Positions 18,578 through 29,265 of a DNA stretch of 64,000 nucleotides are shown here, in pieces. The notes beneath the pieces are model-generated. The model did no database searches. It saw only the letters and a program-made list of their open reading frames with translations, and was not told the origin of the DNA. The DNA comes from Leptospira perdikensis (GTDB taxonomy: Bacteria; Spirochaetota; Leptospiria; Leptospirales; Leptospiraceae), in NCBI RefSeq assembly GCF_004769575.1, contig NZ_RQGA01000002.1:1-64000 (forward strand), given 5' to 3'. The translations under genes and the position numbers were made by a program. Each line of letters starts with the position of its first letter. Position 1 is the stretch's first letter.

Positions 18578-21500
18578 GACTCACAGGGAGATTGTATTTA
18601 TTGGATAGATAACATTCTACAATATGTCTATCTGCTGTGGAAAGAACCTGGTCGAAATAGATCAAATCGCCAAGAAAACCTTCTAAATAATCACCATCAA
18701 AAGGTGGAAGGCCGCCGTAAAAATATCTGCCTATATCCAAGGTCCCACTAGAACAATTGTAAGCGGGTGGTCCTGAACTAGTAGAACTCGCAAAAGTACC
18801 ACCTTTATAAAGATTGCCAGTGGTTCCATTGTGATCGAGTGACATGAGAATGTTTTCGTTTACTGCACTATAGGAAGCATTGGAATACAATCGAGGAGTG
18901 CCACTTTGTAAATCAAACATGGTAAGTAAACTCCCTCCTCCCCCATCCGGTAAATATAATAACTTCCCAGTGTCACCATTATGAAAAATTCCATCACTCC
19001 CTCCTCCTTGCATATCGTTGAATACGGCAAAGATGGAATTGCTGGCAGTATTTAATTCAGGAGTACAGGCTCTCGACAGAAATGTTCCCGTTACATCCGT
19101 AAAACGTAAACTTTTGGATCCATTGATCCCTGTGGCATTAAACATTGGTTGTTGGACTCCCAATCCTTGGCTTACGTGAAGCCCGTTCCCACTCCGGTCA
19201 TCCAATACCCCTACACAATTGGTTGTTGTTTGACAAAGTCCCGGGCCAAAGGAAGCCGCTTCCGGCATCAGGAACAACTTTAAGCTACTACTAGCAGGTG
19301 TTTGGTTCCAGCTACTGACTTGAGTCGGATAATGACCTGACAATGCTCTGATCTCCGAAAGACTAAGGACACGATCGTAGATTCGAATTTCATCTAGATC
19401 ACCAGTAAAGTTAGCGATCCCATCAAGGCGCCTTCCCACTTCTAGGCTAGGACCAGGAACTGTGGACCATGATTTCGGCCCGGAAGTACGTAAAACTCCA
19501 TTTTCATAGACTTCGGTAGTTGTAGAATTATAAGTTCCGCAAAGATGCATCCACTGGTTTCGAAAACCTTCGTGAAAGGTGGTCACATCATCAGCCACAC
19601 CAAACATACCGGTGACGGTATCAGACACCACGAGGCCATTTCCTTGTGAGGTAGTGAAGGATCCATATCCCACAATGTATTCACCAAGAGAACTGGATTT
19701 ATTAAACCAGGCACAGATCGTTCGTGGATTATTTCCTACGGGTAAACCACTCGGACTTAATTTTTGCATAAAGGAAGCACCGTTAAAATAATAGGCTCCA
19801 TTTGGATGGCCACTGCGATCCGTAGTGGTGGCCGCTCCCGAAATGTTTAAATTGTTTCCAGCACTTCCGTAGTCTTTTGCATTCCCGTTCAAAGGAAAAT
19901 ACGATACAAGTCCAGAAGGAACTTGTATTCCTAATTTTTGGATTTCATCATTGTCGAGGGCTCCATTAAAGAAACGAACATCGGAAATTTTTCCTCTGAA
20001 GAAAAACCCATTTCCTGCATCTCCCACCTTGAAACTGTTTGCTGGTGGATTCGGGTTCACAGTAAAAATAAGGGAATCCACTTTGCCGTTGAAATAGATT
20101 TTCCAGTTGGTTGCATTACGAGTTAAAACGACATGAGACCATTGGTTTAAAGGTAGTTTCATTGTGGTGTTTCCGCTACCAGCAACGGCACCTAGGCTGA
20201 CACCCAAACTGCGGGTGCTCCCATCGAAAGTGAGGCCATATCCATTGGAACCTCCCAGACCATTATAGAATATAAACTGAGTACTAACACCGCCGGAAGG
20301 ATATACCCAGGCAGAGATTGTTAAATTATCGGTAATCACTGGATTGATGTTGGATGTAGATTGGATGAATTCTCCACCTCCATGAAATTCATAAGCACCG
20401 CTTGCGAGCCCATTTTCATCCATAGTAGGGGTTGGCGCACCAGTCACCAAGCCGTTGTTTGTTCCAATGGAGTCGTTCGTATTTCCATCATAAGTATAAC
20501 GAAGTAATTCTGATGGTTCTAGGTAACGAAGGGAATGATTCCCCGAATCAGCGATATAGATATTGATTCCGTCTGACAATAAATACCCAGGGAAATTCAA
20601 AAATCCATTTCCTCCGGTATTGTCAGCATATCCAGAGTTACTTCCCACGAGGGTTGTGACTTTATTTGTTGATAGATTGAGATGTCTGACTTTATGTCCT
20701 GACCATTCAGAAATAAACAAATTGGTTCCGTCTGTTGTGAGTCCATGTGGGTCATTGAACTGGGCAGCCGTTCCAATTCCATCAGTAGAGGCTTGTACTC
20801 CATCGCCAGCGATCGTATCTACTGCATTAGTGCCACTAAGAGAAAGTCTACGAATTTTATGGCCACCGCCAGCCCCAAGATCTGTAATGTAAAGGAATCC
20901 TCCTAGACCTATCGCTGTTATCGGAGACACAAAGCGAGCGTTAGTTCCTGTTGTATTATCAGCAAAACTACATAAAGTAGCACCACCAGCAATAGTGGTG
21001 ACCGCAGTTGTTGTAGGGTTGATCTCACGAATGGTACAGTTCCCACGATCAACAACATAAAGACTTCCGTTGAAAATGGTAATCGAAGAAGGATTATTAA
21101 AAGAAGCGAGAATTCCTGAAACGTTATCCGCGGAAGCAGCACTTCCGCTTCCAGCAAACGTAGATACTACGGAGGTAGCAAGATTGACTTTTCTAATCCT
21201 TCTGCCTGCCGATTCTAAAATAAATAAATTGTTACCATTGGTGGTAAGACCAGTAATCCCATTAAACTGAGCTGCGGTTCCGACTCCGTCTTGGCAATTG
21301 GTTGTGACTGTACCGGGGCAAACAGTTCCTCCACCTGAATTTCCGCCAGCAAGGATGGTGGTGGTTCCATTGGATTTATCAATCTTTCGAATCACTGCGT
21401 TCATAGAATCAGCAAGATAAATAAAGTTACCATCAGTAGCAATCATACTCGGGCCATTAAACCGAGCCACTGTTGGTCCAGCAGTGGGAACGGCCCCTCC

Positions 21501-22259
21501 TGTAATCGCACCTCCACCACCAGCATTGGTTGGATAGGATCCAACTCTAGTTCTGATAAATGTTTTTCTTCCAATCAAACTGGTTCCGAGGTCGGAGCTT
21601 GGAGTTGGGTGGATATTTCCTCCTACAATGTATCCGCTAACGCATGTTATAAATAAGGTTACATTGGCAGCTGCCATTGTCCCAACAGTCAGTGTTGGAT
21701 CATCAAAGGTACAGATCGAACCTCCAGGTTGTGAAGTGATTGTCACTGCATAGTTGGATCCTGTCGCTGCAAGAGTTGTAAATTTAGTAAGACCAGTAGT
21801 TGCTATGTTTAATGTTTCTGCTCCGTTTTGGACGGAGATCGTTCCACTGAGTCCGGATACGTTCACACCCACTTCATAAAAGTTGGCACCAAGCCCACAT
21901 GTGATACTTACATTTGTTATATTGCTACTTTGGACAACACCTTGGGCGTTGGTGATGGAGCAGGCTAGACCTGCACCATTGGTGACAAAACTGACATCAT
22001 AACTTTGCCCTGAACTGAGTTTTGTTGGGAAGACGAAGTTTCCATCAGAGCTCACGGTTATTGATTCTTGGTTATTTGTGAGTGTGACCGATGTTCCGGA
22101 AAGAAGTCCCGATACGGCACCGCCAATACTATGTCCTGTAAACTGGGGACCGGTGAAAAAACGAAGAAAAGCCAAAAAATCCAAGGGGCTTCTTTGGAGT
22201 GAAGGGAGTCCACAGGAAGCGAGGAATAAGAATACAAAGGCTAAAGTAAATCTCTTCAT
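18564..22259 (-). CDS. Large lipoprotein with NHL-type propeller and LamG domains
   Basis: The 1231-residue protein has a signal ending in LASC, so it is probably lipidated. Residues about 40-210 hold two copies of a leptospiral repeat (GTSVTLTNN..., then GTISVQNGAETL...) that ends in a paired-cysteine ITC motif. An NHL-like propeller follows (about 255-590), with recurring phrases such as ATDGNFIYLADS, IRKI and TIAGG. Then come two or three LamG/concanavalin-like domains (for example NLTISAWVYPSG, HPNGAYYFNGASF, RTICAWFN, GDLDEIRIYDRVLS). Surface location and ligand or glycan binding are inferred. The next gene, divergent, encodes a smaller LamG lipoprotein. Confidence 0.85.
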   Translation of the reverse strand: MKRFTLAFVFLFLASCGLPSLQRSPLDFLAFLRFFTGPQFTGHSIGGAVSGLLSGTSVTLTNNQESITVSSDGNFVFPTKLSSGQSYDVSFVTNGAGLACSITNAQGVVQSSNITNVSITCGLGANFYEVGVNVSGLSGTISVQNGAETLNIATTGLTKFTTLAATGSNYAVTITSQPGGSICTFDDPTLTVGTMAAANVTLFITCVSGYIVGGNIHPTPSSDLGTSLIGRKTFIRTRVGSYPTNAGGGGAITGGAVPTAGPTVARFNGPSMIATDGNFIYLADSMNAVIRKIDKSNGTTTILAGGNSGGGTVCPGTVTTNCQDGVGTAAQFNGITGLTTNGNNLFILESAGRRIRKVNLATSVVSTFAGSGSAASADNVSGILASFNNPSSITIFNGSLYVVDRGNCTIREINPTTTAVTTIAGGATLCSFADNTTGTNARFVSPITAIGLGGFLYITDLGAGGGHKIRRLSLSGTNAVDTIAGDGVQASTDGIGTAAQFNDPHGLTTDGTNLFISEWSGHKVRHLNLSTNKVTTLVGSNSGYADNTGGNGFLNFPGYLLSDGINIYIADSGNHSLRYLEPSELLRYTYDGNTNDSIGTNNGLVTGAPTPTMDENGLASGAYEFHGGGEFIQSTSNINPVITDNLTISAWVYPSGGVSTQFIFYNGLGGSNGYGLTFDGSTRSLGVSLGAVAGSGNTTMKLPLNQWSHVVLTRNATNWKIYFNGKVDSLIFTVNPNPPANSFKVGDAGNGFFFRGKISDVRFFNGALDNDEIQKLGIQVPSGLVSYFPLNGNAKDYGSAGNNLNISGAATTTDRSGHPNGAYYFNGASFMQKLSPSGLPVGNNPRTICAWFNKSSSLGEYIVGYGSFTTSQGNGLVVSDTVTGMFGVADDVTTFHEGFRNQWMHLCGTYNSTTTEVYENGVLRTSGPKSWSTVPGPSLEVGRRLDGIANFTGDLDEIRIYDRVLSLSEIRALSGHYPTQVSSWNQTPASSSLKLFLMPEAASFGPGLCQTTTNCVGVLDDRSGNGLHVSQGLGVQQPMFNATGINGSKSLRFTDVTGTFLSRACTPELNTASNSIFAVFNDMQGGGSDGIFHNGDTGKLLYLPDGGGGSLLTMFDLQSGTPRLYSNASYSAVNENILMSLDHNGTTGNLYKGGTFASSTSSGPPAYNCSSGTLDIGRYFYGGLPPFDGDYLEGFLGDLIYFDQVLSTADRHIVECYLSNKYNLPVSHPCP

Positions 22260-22413
22260 TTGGGAATCCCTGGGCTAATTGAACTCTATAAAGATTGCGA
22301 TTTTAATCAAGATTTTTCGGCGTATAGTTTGCTTTGATTGGAAAATATACGAAACTTTTGTACCATCCCTCGGTCTTTTCGTCTTGGTGGGGAACAATTT
22401 TTAAATCACTAGG

Positions 22414-22440
22414 TTCTGAAATATATATCGGAACGACCGA
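22414..22440 (+). repeat. Imperfect direct repeat, left copy
   Basis: The stretch beginning TTCTGAAATATATATCGG and ending GAACGACCGA matches a stretch at 23373-23397, allowing a two-base gap. The two copies bracket the LamG lipoprotein gene. Confidence 0.4.
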
Positions 22441-22472
22441 TGTCATAAAATCCATTATACTCATTGGCCAAG

Positions 22473-23345
22473 ATGAAAATGTATGAGTTTTATTTTTTGC
22501 GTTTCCCTGGCCCTGAAGTTTCGTATTGGTTAGGATATCTACTCATCTTATTTTCTTTCATCCAATGTAGCCCTTCTGATTTGCAGAACGCAAACGATGT
22601 ATACAGTCGTGAATTTAATGAAACTCAAATATTGATTTGTTTACTGAAGGGGACTTCTTGTATTCCCGGTGGGGTACGTACGACGGTCCAACCGTTGGTA
22701 CAATATAATTTTACTGCTGGTTCCTTAGTGAACTCTGGATCATTGGTTCTTGCATTAGGTAACCAAGAAGCTCCACCAGGATTTACATCTGGCAAAGACG
22801 GCGACGCGAATGGTGCCCTCAATTTCACTGCGAATAACCAACACTATACTGGTAGCGATGCCAGTTTGCCACTCGGAGCGAGTCCAAGAACTTTTTGTTC
22901 CTGGATCAAACCTACTTCACTTCCCGGGAATGGCTCTCATCGTGTGGTCTTCCGTTATGGAGATCCTAATGTTTCCGGTAGTTTCGCCGTTTTAGCAATT
23001 TCCAATGCATCAGGAAATAAGGTTTCGTTTTTAGGATCTGGTTATGATGCCCTTGCCGATTATACAATGCCGGTGAACACTTGGTCTCATTTATGTTCTA
23101 CGTATAACGGAGGAAATACGGCAGATTTTTATGTGAATGGAATTTTTATCGCCACTGCTCCTTTTGTAGGAACGGGGCCAATCAATACGATTAGTACATC
23201 ATTTGCGATAGGAACTTGGACTGGAAGTGGGGGACCTGCTGTCTACTGGGTAGGTGCCTTGGATGATGTCAGGATTTACAATATTGCCTTAAATGCGAAT
23301 CAAATTGGTCAAATGTATCAGACTGGATTTGTTTTCGTAGAGTGA
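22473..23345 (+). CDS. LamG-domain lipoprotein
   Basis: The product, about 290 residues, has a membrane segment ending in FSFIQC, consistent with a lipoprotein signal. The rest is essentially one LamG/concanavalin-like jelly roll: GALNFTANNQHYTGS, RTFCSWIKPTS, YTMPVNTWSHLCSTYNG, and VYWVGALDDVRIYNIALN. It resembles single LamG units of the divergent 1231-residue lipoprotein. A binding role at the cell surface is likely; the ligand is unknown. The start is uncertain: ATG 22473, ATG 22479 and TTG 22464 are all in frame, with no strong Shine-Dalgarno. Confidence 0.78.
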   Translation: MKMYEFYFLRFPGPEVSYWLGYLLILFSFIQCSPSDLQNANDVYSREFNETQILICLLKGTSCIPGGVRTTVQPLVQYNFTAGSLVNSGSLVLALGNQEAPPGFTSGKDGDANGALNFTANNQHYTGSDASLPLGASPRTFCSWIKPTSLPGNGSHRVVFRYGDPNVSGSFAVLAISNASGNKVSFLGSGYDALADYTMPVNTWSHLCSTYNGGNTADFYVNGIFIATAPFVGTGPINTISTSFAIGTWTGSGGPAVYWVGALDDVRIYNIALNANQIGQMYQTGFVFVE

Positions 23346-23372
23346 TCAACGGAAATTGTTTCTATTCTTACT

Positions 23373-23397
23373 TTCTGAAATATGTAGGAACGACAGA
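23373..23397 (+). repeat. Imperfect direct repeat, right copy
   Basis: The stretch beginning TTCTGAAATATGTAGG matches 22414-22440 closely. It lies 28 bases after the stop of the LamG lipoprotein gene and ahead of the convergent 7TM regulator gene. Confidence 0.4.
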
Positions 23398-23478
23398 TCT
23401 AGGTGTTCCCTCTATATTCTTCTGCCAAGTTGAAAAAAGATGTGTTAATTTATCCAATCACTTAGCGAAATTTATAAA

Positions 23479-25068
23479 TTAATCTTTGTTTGGTTCACCT
23501 ATTTGTCTATATTGCACAGGACTCATACCTGTAGTTTTTTTAAATTCTACATTGAAGGCTGTTTTGGAACCAAATCCCGTGGCATAAGCAACAGAAAGTA
23601 TGGAAGTTTCAGGGTTTTCTTTTAATAATTTTTTTGCTTCTGAAATACGGAATGAATTTAAGTAACTCCGGAAACTAACACCTAATTTAGAGTTGAGTAG
23701 TTCGGACGTTTGTTGGACAGTCAGTCCAATAGCCATAGAAGCAATTTCTAAATCAATTTTTTCATCCAGATATGGTTTTGTTTCTAACATCCAAAATTCT
23801 AGTTTGGCAAGAGATTCTTCTGTATTGATCGAGTTTAACTTAGATTTCAAATAACGTTCGTTTTTATTTGAATCAATATTTAAAGTAAGGATACGATGGA
23901 GGATTTCATTTCGTTCTCCTTCTAGTTTTTCATACTTTTGTAATAGATTAAATAATAAAAAAAATAGATCAATGGGAAATATAAATACAGCAGAATAGAG
24001 AAGGGGGGTGGAATAAGGTAGGATTCCTAAAAAATAAAACATCGTATTGTAACTCACAATAAAATAAGATCCCCAACTGATTAGAAAGAAAAGGATTCGT
24101 TTTTCCCCTTTGAAATAATTTTGTAAGGCAGTTCCAAGGATAAGAGGAATGGAGATCAAATAGATATAAGTTGCGATTCTAGAAAAAATTTTAGTGGTGT
24201 AGGAAGTAAAAATCGCAGGGATACAAAACATTGCGATGATTCCCATAATCAATAAAATTTTATCAATCCTTGGATTGTTTTCTTTTGTATTTAAAAACAT
24301 TCTCACAAATTGGTAGGAAAAAGGGATACCAAGAGTAGAAAATACGAGTATGGCTTTGTTCTGCCACCAAGGAGATTCTGGCCACAATACATCATAAGCA
24401 TTTCCATATTGACCATTGTACCAAAGAACTGTACAAATAACATACCCTGCATAAAAGAAAAATTCACTTAATCCAAAAGCAAAAAAATAAAATAACGCAA
24501 ATACAAACATCACTCCACAAACTCCTATAATGAGCCATGTGATTGCAGTTTCGAAAATTATACGTTTGTTAAGTGACCTTTCACTTAGGGAGCGAATGGG
24601 AAAAGAGATTAAAGACTTTGATTGGATTCGAATATAAAAGTAATCTCCAGATTTTTGTTTTGGGATTGGGAAACTAGGATAAAGTGCTTCTGGTAAAATC
24701 CATTTTGATTTAGGGATCGTGTCTCCTGTTTCAAAGGTTATGAATTCTTTATTTTGTTCTGGATAATACAATCTTGCAAAGTCGAGAGCTTTCCATTCCA
24801 AAGAAAGGATCTTTCCGTGTGAGAAACCTTCTTCATTTGTTTTCCCTCGAAGCCAAATGACATCGTTTGTGAAATTAAAAGAAAGTTGGTTCTTGGAAAT
24901 GGAATTCCAAACTTGTTGTTTTTGAATTTGGTCAAAAGGAATTTCCATAGAAGGGTCTTGGAAAAATTCAAAGTGATTGGTTACGTTTTGGTTTTCAGCT
25001 CCATCGGGTGTACAGGAAGTCCCAGTCATCACAAGGAACAAAATGAACATCCAGGAAATATTTTTCAT
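23479..25068 (-). CDS. 7TMR-DISM sensor with AraC-type DNA-binding domain
   Basis: The 529-residue protein has a lipoprotein-like signal (VMTGTSC), a 7TMR-DISM extracellular beta domain (about 40-175), seven hydrophobic helices (about 185-385), a short coiled linker (KYEKLEGERNEI), and a C-terminal AraC helix-turn-helix pair (about 430-525, ISEAKKLL ... SVAYATGFGSKTAFNVEFKKTTGMSPVQYR). It is a one-component membrane regulator that would bind DNA from the membrane. Ligand and targets are unknown. ATG 25068 is chosen over TTG 25077. Confidence 0.85.
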   Translation of the reverse strand: MKNISWMFILFLVMTGTSCTPDGAENQNVTNHFEFFQDPSMEIPFDQIQKQQVWNSISKNQLSFNFTNDVIWLRGKTNEEGFSHGKILSLEWKALDFARLYYPEQNKEFITFETGDTIPKSKWILPEALYPSFPIPKQKSGDYFYIRIQSKSLISFPIRSLSERSLNKRIIFETAITWLIIGVCGVMFVFALFYFFAFGLSEFFFYAGYVICTVLWYNGQYGNAYDVLWPESPWWQNKAILVFSTLGIPFSYQFVRMFLNTKENNPRIDKILLIMGIIAMFCIPAIFTSYTTKIFSRIATYIYLISIPLILGTALQNYFKGEKRILFFLISWGSYFIVSYNTMFYFLGILPYSTPLLYSAVFIFPIDLFFLLFNLLQKYEKLEGERNEILHRILTLNIDSNKNERYLKSKLNSINTEESLAKLEFWMLETKPYLDEKIDLEIASMAIGLTVQQTSELLNSKLGVSFRSYLNSFRISEAKKLLKENPETSILSVAYATGFGSKTAFNVEFKKTTGMSPVQYRQIGEPNKD

Positions 25069-25228
25069 CGAACACAATGTTCTGATCGGATTCTAGTCGT
25101 TGACAAGCTTTTTTATGAAAAAACGGAGTCACTCCGACTTTGGTATGTCGCGACCTTTTGGTATACTCATCATTCATTGAAGTTTATCACTTAACAACCG
25201 ATCATTATGCGAAAGTATGCCGATTTTT

Positions 25229-25273
25229 TTAGGAGAAGGTAACATACCGATCCATGGCATTACCTTCTCCTAA
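25229..25273 (-). terminator. Perfect 14-bp dyad between lipoprotein and 7TM regulator genes
   Basis: TTAGGAGAAGGTAA (25229-25242) pairs exactly with TTACCTTCTCCTAA (25260-25273) across a 17-base loop. It lies 87 bases beyond the stop of the giant lipoprotein copy 2. On the minus strand it is followed by A rather than U, so it is not a classical terminator. Confidence 0.45.
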
Positions 25274-25359
25274 GTTACCGCTCTTAAACATCATGGCTAT
25301 TTTTAGAAAATGATTCTATGTTTTATGTTAGCGACTTCAATCTTCTCGTCTGTTTTTCT

Positions 25360-28300
25360 TTAAAAACTACCATCTGGATTCAGTCGGAGGATCATCCCAC
25401 TGAAAGTACTTCCACTTGGAAACAGATACAATGGTGTTTTCCCCATAAGGAGGGATCGGCCACGAGTAGCTTGTAACAATCCATAAAGTGTGCCATCAGA
25501 TCCTTCTTGAGGTGTAGGGGAAGTGTGTACAAAACCCCCTCCCGAAACTCCTGGTCCAAGATGGGTGTACCAAGATATCGACCCAGCGGCATCCATCATA
25601 AAGAGTGTAGTATCTTGTTGACCTGAATATGGATTGATAGGTGTCACTGTACCTAGGGATGGAATGCTTACTTGTGTATTGCCTGTAACTAAATAGTTAC
25701 CGGTGGAAAGCCTTTGGACATCCGAAAGATAATCTATACCTGCAGCCCCGATTTGTGTATACCAATCTAAATGTCCATCGGGCTTAAGCATCCAAATGGC
25801 ACCGTCGTCCCCGGAAGTATAACCGCGAATAGGATTTTTACCTTCTAAGCCAGACAAAGCTCCCCCGACTGAACCAACGAGTACCAATCCACCTGATGGG
25901 GTCTCTACAATACCATAACCACGATCACTCCCCGCAGAACCCAAAAAAGTAAACCATTGTACATCTCCCGTTGCATTCAGTCGAATCACTAGTGGATCAT
26001 AATTTCCTTTCGCACTGATCCATGGAAGAACCCCCCCGAGTGATTCCACGGAACTAAGTGAATTTCCATACATTGTGATGCCACCGTCACTCATTGGCAA
26101 CATTCTAAGGTTATCTGCCCCTGTTCCTCCTAAATACGTCCACCATTGTAAACTGCCTGTGGAATCCAAGGAACCAACAACAGAATCAGTTCCGCCCGAA
26201 TAAGTAAGTTTAGGGAAGATGCCGTTGATGTTTGTCGGCTGCACTGCTCCGACTGTCGCAGAAAATAATATAGTACCGTCATTTCTTGCACTTAGTTCCC
26301 CAGTAGACAAACTCCTCAGAAAAGTTGTCCATTGAAGGATACCATTTGCAGTAAGTTTTGCTATCAAAAGGTTGTATTCAGGTAGACCCGAGTGAGCCAT
26401 CAATGGAACCGTCCCTGAAATAAGAGAAGTACTTCTAGATGCTATTATGAATGCGATCCCTCCGTCTGCTGTGACTTCTAGTGTTCGAGTTCCATATGGT
26501 GGATAATCGCTGTCTGTACCTCCAACAAAAGTATACCATTGGAGGATTCCGTTTGGAGATAATTTTACTACCATTGCGTCTTGAGCACCATTGTTAAACG
26601 GGACTATCGGAAAAGTTCCGTTTATGGAAGGTACTGCCGTAGAGGCCCAGGAAGAAAAAATATAACTGCCGTCAGCAAGTCTCGCAGGAAAACTCGCAGC
26701 GTCGGCCCCAGGAATGAAAGTATACCAGTCGACTCTACCTTTTGAATTAAATTTCACAACCATAGTTGCTAAGCCATAACTGCCAAAACCTATACGTGGA
26801 GTTTTCCCATCGAAAGTAGGAACATCTGCATAACTTGTCGAAAAAGTAATCATACCACCATCTGGTGTTGTAAGATTATTCCTCGGAATCAACATGTTGT
26901 TAGCCGGACCAAAAAAACCAAACCAACCTGCTGGACGTGCATCAACAATTGCTGAATCAGTAGAAGAACGTGCAGTGCCCGCACAAGAACCAGGGGAATC
27001 TGTAAATGTTAAAGCAATCTCATAGATTCCAGCGACGTCAGGAACAAAACTAGCGGAAAGAGTCGAAGCCCCAATGATATTTGTGTTTGTCAGTGCTGAT
27101 GTAGGTGGTTTACGAACAAAAGTCCATTTGAAAAGGTAATTACCAGAAGAGACTCCACAAAGTGTTGCATCCGGATTCGAAGAAGCAGTTCCATCTAAAT
27201 AAGCCGTGTCACCTGGTTCTACAATACTATCAGTTCCTGCATTGGCAATGGGGGGAGAGTTTACATATGGTGTTGTTGCAGTGAGTAAATTTGACCAGAT
27301 GCTACGATTGCCAGACGAGTCATATGCACGAATGCAGAAATGGTATACGGTATTTGGTGTTAGCCCAGTTACCGAAAAGCCAACGGGACTCCCTGCACTG
27401 ATAATACCGACCGTGTTCGGAACAAATATGGCAGCATCACATTCTAAATCGGATCCAATAGAAGATGTTGATTTTCTAATTTCATATGCCGAGGCACTGC
27501 CTGTCATTCCATCACCTCCAACTGCTGTCCAATTTAATTGGATTGTTGAACCGTCTAACGCATTTGCTGTGGCAGTTGAGATGGAAGCCGGTGGAGTAAG
27601 ATCAGGAACAGAGTATGTAGAGGCATTCACCGAACCTGTCCAAATATTCCGATTCCCCTTAAGATCATAAGCGCGAATACAGAAATAATAAGTCGTTGCA
27701 GGAGAAAGACCATCTATCTCAAGCGTTTCTAGAAGACCAACAGGTTTTGGTACTAGAGTATGGGCCACTGGCGTTGCCGTGTTACAAGTTCCATCGTTCG
27801 TGATACTAGAAGTAGAACGTTTGATTTCATAAGCTGCTGCACGACCAAAGGATCCGTCATTACCAGGCGCTGACCATTGCAATCGAATCCGAGTATGTGA
27901 CCGCGGAGAAGCAGATAAATCAGCAATTGCATTCGGTCCAACTGTATCATTGACAGTAACAGATGCAGTTGCATTCAAAGCTCCTACTGTTGCGATGACT
28001 CCTGCAACACCTGGTCGAACCGCAGTAAACATACCGCCGGATAAATTTCCTACTGGTTGTCCACTTAATCCATTCCCTGTGCTCACAAAAGTAGGATTCA
28101 CAAATCTGGGTTGTCCCAAGTAACTGGCAGAGACACCAAATACAATGTTCTCTGTTATATCGGCTGTTACAGTTAGTGGAAAAATGTTTAGTGAATCAAT
28201 CGGAGGATTGGATTCTCCATTGGGAGTGGCATCGCTTATATTTGGGATACCATCTGAGTCGCTATCAACGATCCCTGTTGGATTTGAAGCATTTCGTGGA

Positions 28301-29265
28301 TTGTAGCCATGGTCAACTTCCCAAACATCGTTATAACCGTCATTGTCCTGATCTATATCATAATTATTGATATATGTTGAATCACCAGAATCCGTAGGAT
28401 ATTGAAATATAGAAGTGCTGGGTCGTGATGTGGTTGCGCCCCATTGGTCAGTGGCACTAACTTGCATCTGAACACCGGTGTTCCCCATTGCTTCATATGG
28501 GATCGAAGCAACATACCACTGTGTCATCCCTTCACGTGTCATCGGTATATAATTGGTACCACCTCCGACTTTACCTATAATGAGATTTACCGTCATGTTA
28601 TCGCCGTCAGGTTCAATGATTTGTGTCCTCACTTGGTATGGAACATAGGAACAATTAGGTTTAAAATAATAATAAGCTCCTCGAATATCAGGAGGAAGAT
28701 TTCCAACGGGAGGAGTGCCTGCACCAAAATAAGAAAATGTTCTTGTTGTAAAATGAACACGGTCCGATTCAACACGCGAATCATGACTACCCCAATCAGG
28801 AAATCTGCCCGTTGATTCATCGGGAGGTGTGAGGCTCGCCGAGAAACCAGAAGTTTTTGTTGAAACCAAATTAAGCGAGTGAATTTGGCTACTATCGACA
28901 ACGAGGGAAATAGAGATATCAGTGTTAAAACGATAGGAAGGTGTTATTTCATAAACTGCTGAAGTGGGAATATATCCAGAAGGCAGAATCTGCGACGTTG
29001 GCGTATAACGAGTGATTTTGAATTGTTGTGTATCTTTCATTGCACCGGGTGGAATCATGATTTGTAACTTCCCATCGGTCGAAGTAAAAACTGTTCCCTC
29101 GGGACCTGCTAACGCGTTGCCCATTGATACACCGGCACTCAGTAACCCTAAGTTTTTACGGAAGGTATCTTTATGTTTTTGGCTATCGCTAAAACTATCA
29201 ATAAAGGCGATACAATTTGATAATGTGGCTAACCCACAGATAGTTAAAAGTAGATGAATCTTCAT
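25360..29265 (-). CDS. Giant multidomain surface lipoprotein (FN3, PKD-like, SBBP-like propeller), copy 2
   Basis: At 1301 residues this is a full-length paralogue of the protein encoded at 490-4392, with the same domain order. The signal ends LATLSNC. The ZU5-like domain, the calcium-type loops (DIDQDNDGYND, DSDSDGIPN), the Ig-like, two FN3 and PKD-like domains and the WYTFLGG-type propeller repeats align without large gaps by eye. The N-terminal two thirds appear more conserved than parts of the propeller, which may face the ligand. Surface exposure is inferred. Confidence 0.85.
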   Translation of the reverse strand: MKIHLLLTICGLATLSNCIAFIDSFSDSQKHKDTFRKNLGLLSAGVSMGNALAGPEGTVFTSTDGKLQIMIPPGAMKDTQQFKITRYTPTSQILPSGYIPTSAVYEITPSYRFNTDISISLVVDSSQIHSLNLVSTKTSGFSASLTPPDESTGRFPDWGSHDSRVESDRVHFTTRTFSYFGAGTPPVGNLPPDIRGAYYYFKPNCSYVPYQVRTQIIEPDGDNMTVNLIIGKVGGGTNYIPMTREGMTQWYVASIPYEAMGNTGVQMQVSATDQWGATTSRPSTSIFQYPTDSGDSTYINNYDIDQDNDGYNDVWEVDHGYNPRNASNPTGIVDSDSDGIPNISDATPNGESNPPIDSLNIFPLTVTADITENIVFGVSASYLGQPRFVNPTFVSTGNGLSGQPVGNLSGGMFTAVRPGVAGVIATVGALNATASVTVNDTVGPNAIADLSASPRSHTRIRLQWSAPGNDGSFGRAAAYEIKRSTSSITNDGTCNTATPVAHTLVPKPVGLLETLEIDGLSPATTYYFCIRAYDLKGNRNIWTGSVNASTYSVPDLTPPASISTATANALDGSTIQLNWTAVGGDGMTGSASAYEIRKSTSSIGSDLECDAAIFVPNTVGIISAGSPVGFSVTGLTPNTVYHFCIRAYDSSGNRSIWSNLLTATTPYVNSPPIANAGTDSIVEPGDTAYLDGTASSNPDATLCGVSSGNYLFKWTFVRKPPTSALTNTNIIGASTLSASFVPDVAGIYEIALTFTDSPGSCAGTARSSTDSAIVDARPAGWFGFFGPANNMLIPRNNLTTPDGGMITFSTSYADVPTFDGKTPRIGFGSYGLATMVVKFNSKGRVDWYTFIPGADAASFPARLADGSYIFSSWASTAVPSINGTFPIVPFNNGAQDAMVVKLSPNGILQWYTFVGGTDSDYPPYGTRTLEVTADGGIAFIIASRSTSLISGTVPLMAHSGLPEYNLLIAKLTANGILQWTTFLRSLSTGELSARNDGTILFSATVGAVQPTNINGIFPKLTYSGGTDSVVGSLDSTGSLQWWTYLGGTGADNLRMLPMSDGGITMYGNSLSSVESLGGVLPWISAKGNYDPLVIRLNATGDVQWFTFLGSAGSDRGYGIVETPSGGLVLVGSVGGALSGLEGKNPIRGYTSGDDGAIWMLKPDGHLDWYTQIGAAGIDYLSDVQRLSTGNYLVTGNTQVSIPSLGTVTPINPYSGQQDTTLFMMDAAGSISWYTHLGPGVSGGGFVHTSPTPQEGSDGTLYGLLQATRGRSLLMGKTPLYLFPSGSTFSGMILRLNPDGSF

